DNA of 5,936 bases from Candidatus Alloscillospira gallinarum (GTDB taxonomy: Bacteria; Bacillota; Clostridia; Oscillospirales; Oscillospiraceae), in assembly GCA_904420055.1 (NCBI GenBank), contig CAJFTV010000054.1, positions 1 through 5,936 of the forward strand, given 5' to 3'. Position 1 is the first letter of the stretch. Each line of letters begins with the position of its first letter. The translations under genes were made by a program, and so were the position numbers. The notes below the pieces were generated by a model. It searched no databases. It was not told the origin of the DNA and was given only the letters and a program-made list of their open reading frames with translations. Of the stretch, positions 1 through 4,475 are shown in pieces.

Positions 1-617
1 TCAATCATTCCGTCCATCATAGACGCCGCGCCAAATACAACTCCGCTCTGCATACTCTCGATTGTTGTTGTGTTTATGCACTTTTTCGGAGCTTCAATCG
101 GAACCTTCTGCAAAAGGGACGTTCCTGAGGACAGAGCATTGCTGGACAGCGCCACTCCCGGGGCAATAGCACCGCCGATGTAGTTGCCGGCCTTGTCAAT
201 AACCGTTATTGTGGTTGCCGTCCCCATATCAAATATGATTACAGGTAGCTTATATGCTGCCATGGCCGCAACACCGGTTGCAACAAGGTCGCTTCCAAGG
301 CTTGCAGGGTTTTCTATGAGCACATTAAGCCCTGTCTTGACCCCTGTACCCACAATAAGGGCACAGTGACCTGTTATCTTATGCACCGCCGTCCTGAATA
401 TCTCAGTGAGAGGCGGCACAACAGAGCAGATTATGGCTCCCTCAAACTTCGTGCAGTCTACGCCATTGTACTCCAGAATTGTCTTCATACCGGCCGCATA
501 TTCGTCCTCGGTTTTTTTGAGGTCTGTAACCATTCTAAACAGTTTTACAGTCTGGTGGTCCTCATCGAGACAGCCAATTACAACATTTGTATTTCCAATA
601 TCAATTGCAAGCAGCAT
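1..617 (-). CDS. coaX: Type III pantothenate kinase CoaX (3' end cut by window edge)
   Basis: This enzyme phosphorylates pantothenate with ATP, the first step of coenzyme A synthesis, in the cytoplasm. The 205 complete codons show the family's ASKHA-type fold signatures: IDIGNTN at residues 5-11 (phosphate loop 1), GSDLVATGVAA at 108-118 carrying the Asp (D110) that aligns with the catalytic base, FDMGTATT at 129-136 (phosphate loop 2), GGAIAPG at 148-154 and SGVVFG at 191-196. Family members are usually about 255 residues, so roughly 50 C-terminal residues lie outside the window. The ATG at 615-617 follows an AGGAGG site (625-630) at 7 bases. The gene lies 19 bases after the ECF S component and is almost certainly co-transcribed with it. 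One oddity is that the usual GADR motif reads GSDL, so the common Arg is Leu. Identification is firm from the motifs. Type III kinases are known to be poorly inhibited by coenzyme A. Confidence 0.95.
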   Translation of the reverse strand, partial: MLLAIDIGNTNVVIGCLDEDHQTVKLFRMVTDLKKTEDEYAAGMKTILEYNGVDCTKFEGAIICSVVPPLTEIFRTAVHKITGHCALIVGTGVKTGLNVLIENPASLGSDLVATGVAAMAAYKLPVIIFDMGTATTITVIDKAGNYIGGAIAPGVALSSNALSSGTSLLQKVPIEAPKKCINTTTIESMQSGVVFGAASMMDGMI

Positions 618-636
618 ATATATGCCTCCTGAACGG

Positions 637-1212
637 TCAAGATTTCTGACCGATTTTAATTATTCTCCCGATCACAGGCACAAGAACAACATTCAGGGCA
701 AACTCAATAATAAAGTTTATCCCAACAAGCGAAACAATCATGTACTCCCCAGCATTGTCGCCAAAGCCAAGGGCCTGTGCCCACCCTGCAATGGTATCCA
801 TGAAAAACACAAGGCACCCAATAAGGAACAGACCGGTATTCACAATCGGACAAGTCAATGCCGCAAGTACGATAGCTAGATATCTGTTTTTCTTCTCAAC
901 AGCTTTGTATACAAGCCCCGAGCACAGTCCGGCAAATATACCTTTAACCAGAACCGTAATAATCGCCCCCATAGGGTCAACTGCCATAAAAGTCGCTGCG
1001 TCGCCCGTTAGAAGCACGGTTATTCCAAATATAAAGCCGAGCCATGCACCCGATAGCGGCCCATATACTGCCGCACCTACCACAATCGGTATGAGGACAA
1101 GTGAGATTGAGAACTGGGAAAATCTCAAAAAGCCTGCTGTGAGCTGAAGAACTATTACAATAGCCGTAAACAGCCCAATACCTACCATACGTTTTGTCTT
1201 ACTGTTGTTCAA
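637..1212 (-). CDS. ECF transporter S component, probable vitamin (pantothenate?) uptake
   Basis: This is a 191-residue integral membrane protein with about six hydrophobic segments (roughly residues 9-29, 35-51, 54-71, 82-101, 111-138 and 158-185), very few charged residues inside them, and a basic C-terminus. Size and layout match substrate-binding S components of energy-coupling factor transporters, which need a shared EcfA-A'-T module; none is encoded in this window. The next gene 19 bases downstream is coaX, so pantothenate (PanT-like) is the best substrate guess, but it rests on context only; another vitamin or precursor is possible. The start is a TTG at 1210-1212, chosen because AGGAGG lies 8 bases upstream; the first ATG, at codon 9, would be 32 bases from that site. 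A consensus-like promoter lies about 75 bases upstream of the start. Confidence 0.82.
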   Translation of the reverse strand: MNNSKTKRMVGIGLFTAIVIVLQLTAGFLRFSQFSISLVLIPIVVGAAVYGPLSGAWLGFIFGITVLLTGDAATFMAVDPMGAIITVLVKGIFAGLCSGLVYKAVEKKNRYLAIVLAALTCPIVNTGLFLIGCLVFFMDTIAGWAQALGFGDNAGEYMIVSLVGINFIIEFALNVVLVPVIGRIIKIGQKS

Positions 1213-1220
1213 TTTTAAAA

Positions 1221-1226
1221 CCTCCT
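1221..1226 (-). promoter_or_regulatory. RBS that fixes the TTG start of the ECF S component
   Basis: AGGAGG on the minus strand sits 8 bases before TTG (1210-1212). No ATG is at a workable distance: the first in-frame ATG (1186-1188) is 32 bases away. This supports the non-ATG start. Confidence 0.8.
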
Positions 1227-1274
1227 GCTGCCGCTCCGCAAAATACGGATACAGCGCAATATTTTTGCGGCAAA

Positions 1275-1304
1275 ACCGCTTTTGCTATTGTACACGCAAG
1301 CGGT
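1275..1304. repeat. Inverted repeat around the -10 box, possible operator
   Basis: ACCGCTT (1275-1281) and AAGCGGT (1298-1304) are perfect 7-base inverted arms separated by 16 bases. They bracket the -10 box at 1287-1292, with the right arm in the spacer and the left arm near the expected transcription start. This is a typical position for a repressor site, but no regulator is identified and the match may be chance. Confidence 0.35.
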
Positions 1305-1315
1305 AAAATAATCAA
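1287..1315 (-). promoter_or_regulatory. SigA-type promoter for the ECF S component-coaX unit
   Basis: The minus strand reads TTGATT (-35, 1310-1315), a 17-base spacer, then TACAAT (-10, 1287-1292). Transcription would start near 1280, giving a leader of about 68 bases. The promoter begins just past the nif3 stop codon (1324-1326), so the ECF-coaX pair can be expressed independently of trmK-nif3. No convincing intrinsic terminator separates the two units, so some read-through from nif3 is also possible. Confidence 0.7.
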
Positions 1316-1323
1316 CCCTAAAA

Positions 1324-2115
1324 TTAAATAAACTGCGCCGTCTGCTTGTGTATCTCCGACATTTTTACATCAATGTCTGAAAATCTGCCTGCAAGGTACC
1401 TCGAAATTACCGGAACAACGACATTTTCGGTCGCAAAGTGGTCGCCGTCAATGAGATTTATTCCCAGCTCTTTAGCCTCAAGAAAAACATCATATTTAAT
1501 GTCTGCGGTTAAAAGCGTATCACAGCCTTTTTCCAGAGCGTACTTGAGATAGCTTCCTCCGCTGCCGCCTACAACGGCTACTTTCTCGGCTATTTTACCC
1601 GCATCATGATACCTGAGGCCATTTGCGCCGAGCCGGCTTTTTATAAACTGCAGATAATCTGAAAACTCCATGGGCTCCTTAAGCTTCCCCCACCTGCCGC
1701 AGCTGTATTCTATCATTCTCATGTCGTGTCCCTCAACGGTGAGAAGCTCAGGTTCTGCAATTCCCGCTTTTTTGGCAAGGGCGTCATTAACTCCGCTGTC
1801 AGCTGCGTCCAGATTTGTGTGCATGGAGATTGCCGACATACCGTTTTCAAGCAATCGTATAATTTTTCTGCCAGTGACGTCCTCGTCATTTACACTGGAA
1901 AGTGAGAAAAATACCGGGTGATGAGCAACAATGAGCTGTGCGCCCTGCTCAATGGCCTCTGAAATTGTCCAATCCGTCACATCAAGGCAGGTGAGTATCC
2001 TCTCTACCTTCCTGTCGCTTCTGCCCACCAAGAGCCCCACATTGTCAAAATCCATCTTGCGTTCTTTTGGAGCAAATTCCCAAAGGGCATTTAAGACATC
2101 TCTTACCGTACTCAT
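1324..2115 (-). CDS. NIF3-family dinuclear metal-centre protein (YqfO/YbgI type)
   Basis: A 263-residue NIF3-like protein, a widely conserved family that forms toroidal hexamers with a two-metal site in each subunit; its biochemical role is not settled. The metal ligands are visible: H65-H66 in VAHHP (63-67), D103 in HTNLDAAD (99-106), and H226 and E230 in DGDHFATE (223-230). DNVGLLVG at 24-31 is the usual N-terminal signature. The length matches the short form without the extra CutA-like domain present in some Bacillus YqfO proteins. The ATG at 2113-2115 was chosen because AGAGGT (2122-2127) is 6 bases upstream; an in-frame GTG at 2131-2133 overlaps the trmK stop but has no Shine-Dalgarno site. 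The start lies 14 bases after trmK, so the two are co-transcribed, as is common in Firmicutes. Confidence 0.93.
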   Translation of the reverse strand: MSTVRDVLNALWEFAPKERKMDFDNVGLLVGRSDRKVERILTCLDVTDWTISEAIEQGAQLIVAHHPVFFSLSSVNDEDVTGRKIIRLLENGMSAISMHTNLDAADSGVNDALAKKAGIAEPELLTVEGHDMRMIEYSCGRWGKLKEPMEFSDYLQFIKSRLGANGLRYHDAGKIAEKVAVVGGSGGSYLKYALEKGCDTLLTADIKYDVFLEAKELGINLIDGDHFATENVVVPVISRYLAGRFSDIDVKMSEIHKQTAQFI

Positions 2116-2121
2116 AAAATT

Positions 2122-2127
2122 ACCTCT
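2122..2127 (-). promoter_or_regulatory. RBS deciding the nif3 start
   Basis: AGAGGT is followed by a 6-base spacer and ATG (2113-2115). It sits just after the trmK stop (2130-2132) and makes the upstream overlapping GTG unlikely as the main start. Confidence 0.75.
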
Positions 2128-2129
2128 TT

Positions 2130-2807
2130 TCACAAGCTGTTAATTTCTTCTATCTCCATACATATACGTTCCGTCTCAGCACTATCACAATGAAATGACG
2201 TCTGAAGCCCGGAAAGCCGCTTTCTAAGCTTTTCCTGCATGTGCGCCTTGTACTCCTCCAAAAGGGGGTCGCGCTTTTCCCTGAGCAGCTTAAATACTTC
2301 TTTTATGAAGCCCTCGCCTGTTTGTCCCAACGCACACGAAAATGCTATGTACATACGCCCGGCATCTCGTATAATGCCGGCGTCCTGTACCTGTAATCCC
2401 GCGTTTCCGCAGAATTCCATGAGCTCTCTAACTTTTGACTGTGGCTGTAAAATAAAGCGGTTTCCCTCAGAGAGCGACCATGGGCACTGCTCAATTATTC
2501 CCGATATTGTCTCCCCGCCCATTCCTGCTATCACAAATGTGTCAGCCTCTCCGGGCACAATGCCAGTGAGTCCCGGAGCCTGCACAAATCTTATTTTGTC
2601 AGATACGCCTGCCGCCGCTGCGGTTTTTCTGCCGCTATCAAGGGGTCCCGAGCCTATGTCAGAGGCAATTACACTGCTTGAAATTCCGCTTTCTACAAGA
2701 TACACCGGCAAAAGCGCGTGGTCTGTGCCGATATCCGCCACTCTGTCCCCCCGGCGGATAAAACTTTTCACAAGCATTAGCCGCGGGCTCAGCCTTACAC
2801 TACTCAT
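2130..2807 (-). CDS. trmK: tRNA (adenine22-N1)-methyltransferase TrmK
   Basis: A class I SAM-dependent methyltransferase of 225 residues in the TrmK (YqfN) family, which forms m1A at position 22 in the tRNA D-arm. The SAM-binding start is VADIGTDHALLPVYL (23-37); further family motifs are VIASDI (46-51), GMGGETI (95-101) and LQPQ (120-123). The C-terminal 60 or so residues are highly charged and predicted helical, fitting the coiled-coil tail of the family. The ATG at 2805-2807 begins MSSVRLSPRL, where family members begin, with a weak GGTG site 5 bases upstream. The frame stays open another 39 codons upstream, but that stretch is a structured leader with a terminator and is unlikely to be translated. 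nif3 follows 14 bases after the stop. Confidence 0.92.
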   Translation of the reverse strand: MSSVRLSPRLMLVKSFIRRGDRVADIGTDHALLPVYLVESGISSSVIASDIGSGPLDSGRKTAAAAGVSDKIRFVQAPGLTGIVPGEADTFVIAGMGGETISGIIEQCPWSLSEGNRFILQPQSKVRELMEFCGNAGLQVQDAGIIRDAGRMYIAFSCALGQTGEGFIKEVFKLLREKRDPLLEEYKAHMQEKLRKRLSGLQTSFHCDSAETERICMEIEEINSL

Positions 2808-2819
2808 AAAATCACCAAC

Positions 2820-2844
2820 AAAAAAGCAGGGCACAACGCCCCGC
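2820..2844 (-). terminator. Intrinsic terminator just before trmK, candidate attenuator
   Basis: On the minus strand a GC-rich hairpin (2826-2844; arms beginning GCGGGGC and ending GCCCTGC, 8 pairs including G-U, loop of 3) is followed at once by six T residues (2820-2825). The trmK ATG is only 12 bases further on. A terminator inside the leader of the gene it precedes suggests premature termination control rather than simple end-of-transcript function. Confidence 0.75.
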
Positions 2845-2941
2845 ACAATTTTTAACAATAAATATTTACTGCCGCCCGGGATACAGGCTGAAACGAGATT
2901 GCCGGAGCGCATACCAGACGCCATAATCCCGCGGCAAAAAC
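2845..2941 (-). promoter_or_regulatory. Structured leader upstream of trmK (unassigned RNA)
   Basis: The minus strand can form a long-range stem: GCCGC+GGGAT (2926-2935) with ATCCC+GCGGC (2871-2882), leaving a two-base GG bulge. It encloses 43 bases containing a smaller CTGG/CCGG hairpin (2902-2917). A TATAGT box at 2942-2947 would start a transcript almost exactly at the base of the outer stem, although no -35 box is recognisable. The leader ends in the intrinsic terminator at 2820-2844. I do not recognise a known riboswitch or T-box consensus in it. It may instead be an independent small RNA with its own terminator. Confidence 0.45.
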
Positions 2942-2946
2942 ACTAT

Positions 2947-2987
2947 AAAAATCCACAGGCGGCAGACCCTATTAAGCCTGCCGCCTG
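2947..2987 (-). terminator. Intrinsic terminator after the DUF1858 gene
   Basis: A perfect 10-base GC-rich stem, CAGGCGGCAG (2978-2987) with CTGCCGCCTG (2956-2965) on the minus strand, has a 12-base loop that may extend the stem with G-U pairs. After TGGA comes a run of five T (2947-2951). The T run is offset by four bases, so termination may be incomplete. The hairpin starts 8 bases after the DUF1858 stop codon. Confidence 0.75.
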
Positions 2988-2995
2988 CAGGCAGC

Positions 2996-3193
2996 TCACT
3001 TTACAAATGCGTTTATTTTCTCGAGGAACTCGTCCTCGTCTACGCCGTGAACCTGGCAAGCCTCTCCAACTGTCTCACCGTTTGCCATGGCACAGCCCAG
3101 GCAGTGCATACCCATCTCAAAAAAGAGTGGTGCAGCGTCAGGCGCGACGTTGAGGATATCAGCAATTACCGTATCTTTCGTTATCTGGCTCAT
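2996..3193 (-). CDS. DUF1858 domain protein (redox-disulfide type)
   Basis: A 65-residue soluble protein that is essentially a single DUF1858 domain, the small fold also described as the hybrid-cluster-protein-associated redox disulfide domain. It starts ITKDTVIADIL, has the helix-forming segment APLFFEMGMHCLGC, and carries the conserved C31-x2-C34 pair, with a further Cys at 46. The family is common in anaerobes and is thought to take part in thiol/disulfide chemistry or iron-sulfur-related redox, but no reaction is firmly assigned. No hybrid cluster protein gene is seen nearby. The ATG at 3191-3193 has GGAGG (3202-3206) 8 bases upstream. The gene has its own near-consensus promoter and is bounded by terminators on both sides, so it is a single-gene unit. 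Confidence 0.9.
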   Translation of the reverse strand: MSQITKDTVIADILNVAPDAAPLFFEMGMHCLGCAMANGETVGEACQVHGVDEDEFLEKINAFVK

Positions 3194-3235
3194 TTATTTA
3201 ACCTCCAAAATTAATTGCAATATTCTTACAGGCTT

Positions 3236-3264
3236 ATTATAACCACTATGCATACAAATTTCAA
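3236..3264 (-). promoter_or_regulatory. Strong SigA-type promoter for the DUF1858 gene
   Basis: The minus strand has TTGAAA (-35, 3259-3264), a 17-base spacer and a perfect TATAAT (-10, 3236-3241). The expected start near 3229 leaves a short leader of about 35 bases before the ATG, with GGAGG in it. Confidence 0.85.
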
Positions 3265-3289
3265 TATCCAACAGCAAATAAAAAGCCGA

Positions 3290-3304
3290 TTGTTTTGTAA
3301 ACAA
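3290..3304. repeat. Dyad upstream of the DUF1858 promoter
   Basis: TTGTTT-TGT-AAACAA is a 6-base inverted repeat with a 3-base centre, lying about 26 bases upstream of the -35 box and abutting the T-tract of the preceding terminator. It could be an activator or repressor site, or simply AT-rich sequence at the terminator tail. Confidence 0.25.
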
Positions 3305-3334
3305 AAAACAGTGCGGACATTTCGTCCGCACTGT
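3303..3334 (-). terminator. Strong intrinsic terminator after the zinc-ribbon gene
   Basis: The minus strand has a perfect 11-base stem (3324-3334 with 3308-3318; arm ACAGTGCGGAC), a 5-base loop (GAAAT) and a run of six T (3303-3308). On the plus strand the same hairpin is followed by a T-rich stretch after 3334, so it may act in both directions. It closes the sigma factor/zinc-ribbon unit. Confidence 0.92.
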
Positions 3335-3366
3335 CTCTTTTTCTTGCTTATAATGGGAAACGCGGC

Positions 3367-3645
3367 TTATGCCTGCTCTCTCATCTTGGCAAAGCATTCG
3401 CTGCAGTAAACCGGCCTGTCGGATTTGGGCTCAAAGGGTACTTTTGCCTCACCTCCACAGCTTGCGCAAACAGCTGTGAAATACTCTCTGGGACCACGGG
3501 CAGCGTTCTTACGTGCATCTCTGCATGCCTTGCAGCGCTGGGGCTCATTCTGGAAGCCCTTCTCCGCATAGAACTCCTGCTCACCTGCTGTGAACACGAA
3601 CTCCTCTCCACATTCCTTGCATACAAGTGTCTTATCTTCGTACAT
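3367..3645 (-). CDS. Small protein with two CxxC zinc-binding modules
   Basis: A 92-residue, highly charged soluble protein with two four-cysteine modules: C9-x2-C12-x25-C38-x2-C41, matching the probable zinc-binding (zf-trcl type) domain, and C60-x2-C63-x17-C81-x2-C84, matching the CxxC-x17-CxxC domain. The linker is basic (RDARKNAARGPR, 42-53), which would suit nucleic-acid contact, but the family's function is unknown. Each module should bind one structural zinc. The ATG at 3643-3645 has AGAGAGG about 7 bases upstream. It begins 51 bases after the sigma-factor stop codon with no convincing terminator or promoter between, so it is probably the second gene of that transcript; the strong hairpin at 3303-3334 ends it. 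Zinc binding is inferred from cysteine spacing. Confidence 0.88.
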   Translation of the reverse strand: MYEDKTLVCKECGEEFVFTAGEQEFYAEKGFQNEPQRCKACRDARKNAARGPREYFTAVCASCGGEAKVPFEPKSDRPVYCSECFAKMREQA

Positions 3646-3696
3646 TACAATTCCTCTCTTTTTGACAAAACTTACCCTTTGGGGCTGTATATGCGT

Positions 3697-4305
3697 TCAG
3701 TTTTCACTGTAATCGCCAGTTTTGATTTGCTGTGTAAGCTTTTTCCTAATGCGCTGTACGGCGTTGTCAACAGACTTTACCGGTTTACCTACATAAGCCG
3801 CCATCTCAGAGTACGACATACCGCTGAGATAGCAGTCCAAAACGGTCCTTTCAAACCGTGACAGGCTACCATATAGTCTGTCTTTTATCTCTTCCGCACT
3901 TTCGTTGGCAATTACATATTCTTCCGGGTCTCGTATGTCATAAGCCACGGTGGTAAACGTTTCGTCAAGCTGCGGGGACTGTAACGGAACATAGTCATTT
4001 AAGGGGCGGTTCTTATTTCTCTCCGCCGATTTTATTGCATCAAGTATTCTGTTTCTGATGCAAATTTCCGCATATGTCTTAAAAGACGCTTTACGCTCCG
4101 GGTCATATTTGCGGACGGCAGAAAGCAGCCCCATCATTCCCTCCTGAATGAGGTCGTCACTGTCGCCCCCGGCAAGGAAAAATGGACGTGCGCACATTCG
4201 CACAAGTCGGGTATACCGCGTCACAAGCTCCTCCTCTGCCGAGAAGTCTCCTTCGGACGCCGCAGCCCATAATTCGTCATCGCTTACTGTCTTTTGTATA
4301 TCCAT
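3697..4305 (-). CDS. sigH: SigH-like sigma-70 family RNA polymerase sigma factor
   Basis: A 202-residue alternative sigma factor resembling sporulation sigma-H. Region 2 contains DDLIQEGMMGLLSAVRKYDP (50-69, core binding) followed by the -10 reading helices around SFKTYAEICIRNRILDAIK (74-92). RPLNDYVPL (100-108) corresponds to the conserved RHIPLNSYVSL-like stretch of SigH proteins. Region 4 (about 146-192) ends in a helix-turn-helix, MSYSEMAAYVGKPVKSVDNAVQRIRKKL in three overlapping parts from 163 to 190. Bacillus SigH has about 218 residues, so the length fits. The ATG at 4303-4305 has AGGT 6 bases upstream; earlier in-frame ATGs fall within or upstream of the promoter and would not be on the transcript. 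The locus differs from the usual SigH neighbourhood (rlmB or secE-nusG), so a SigH-related paralog cannot be excluded. In Firmicutes SigH drives early stationary-phase and sporulation genes. Confidence 0.82.
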   Translation of the reverse strand: MDIQKTVSDDELWAAASEGDFSAEEELVTRYTRLVRMCARPFFLAGGDSDDLIQEGMMGLLSAVRKYDPERKASFKTYAEICIRNRILDAIKSAERNKNRPLNDYVPLQSPQLDETFTTVAYDIRDPEEYVIANESAEEIKDRLYGSLSRFERTVLDCYLSGMSYSEMAAYVGKPVKSVDNAVQRIRKKLTQQIKTGDYSEN

Positions 4306-4311
4306 AATATG

Positions 4312-4315
4312 ACCT
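4312..4315 (-). promoter_or_regulatory. RBS deciding the sigma-factor start
   Basis: AGGT lies 6 bases before ATG 4303-4305. With the promoter -10 at 4343-4348, only this in-frame ATG is on the expected transcript, whose leader is about 30 bases. Confidence 0.6.
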
Positions 4316-4342
4316 GCTACAGGAATTTTCTTACCAATTTGC

Positions 4343-4371
4343 ATTATAAATACCATTTCACAATAAGTCAA
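4343..4371 (-). promoter_or_regulatory. Near-consensus promoter for the sigma-factor gene
   Basis: The minus strand has TTGACT (-35, 4366-4371), a 17-base spacer and TATAAT (-10, 4343-4348). Upstream, A/T tracts at about 4383-4400 resemble an UP element. Five of six -35 bases and all -10 bases match consensus, so the promoter should be strong with housekeeping polymerase unless repressed. Confidence 0.85.
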
Positions 4372-4385
4372 GCGTTTTGTGAAAT
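4355..4385. repeat. Dyad overlapping the sigma-factor promoter
   Basis: ATTTCACAA (4355-4363) and TTGTGAAAT (4377-4385) are perfect 9-base inverted arms with a 13-base centre that includes the -35 box. The position suits a repressor site. The TTGTGAA half-sites resemble those of the redox regulator Rex, but the arms point the opposite way and the spacing is wider than in a classical Rex site, so the regulator is unassigned. Confidence 0.45.
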
Positions 4386-4475
4386 ATTTTTAAATTTTCG
4401 GTATTTATCACAGTAATTTCAGTATGATTTATCAAAAAATAACCAAATATTAAGGCCGTTTAAATAATTTACTCA
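4386..4475. other. AT-rich spacer between ruvB and the sigma-factor promoter
   Basis: This stretch is strongly AT-rich and has no coding potential that I can support. It holds a direct repeat of ATTTATCA (4403-4410 and 4427-4434, 24 bases apart); the second copy is part of the small dyad TGAT-TT-ATCA (4425-4434). No GC-rich terminator hairpin follows ruvB, although a six-T run on the minus strand (4434-4440) is present. Read-through from ruvAB into the sigma gene is therefore possible. Confidence 0.4.

Noticed and set aside
406..879. 157-codon plus-strand open frame over the coaX-ECF junction
   Set aside because: Antisense to two well-supported genes, with no RBS and low-complexity, unfamiliar translation.
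2808..2924. In-frame 39-codon N-terminal extension of TrmK
   Set aside because: The frame is open, but the added residues lie on the folded leader and terminator, have no Shine-Dalgarno site, and extend beyond the normal family N-terminus.
2820..2941. T-box, 6S RNA or ZTP/SAM-type riboswitch before trmK
   Set aside because: None of the diagnostic conserved segments of these families could be recognised, and the leader is too short for 6S RNA; left as an unassigned leader.
2239..3153. 304-codon plus-strand open frame
   Set aside because: It lies antisense across trmK, the leader and DUF1858, resembles no known protein, and runs through two terminator hairpins; it is a shadow of the minus-strand genes.
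3194..3397. 67-codon minus-strand frame between the zinc-ribbon and DUF1858 genes
   Set aside because: It contains the strong terminator and the DUF1858 promoter and has no ribosome-binding site; the translation resembles nothing known.
4306..4371. Longer form of the sigma factor using upstream in-frame ATGs
   Set aside because: Those codons coincide with the -35/-10 region, so they would not be on the transcript; the ATG at 4303-4305 has an AGGT site and fits family N-termini.
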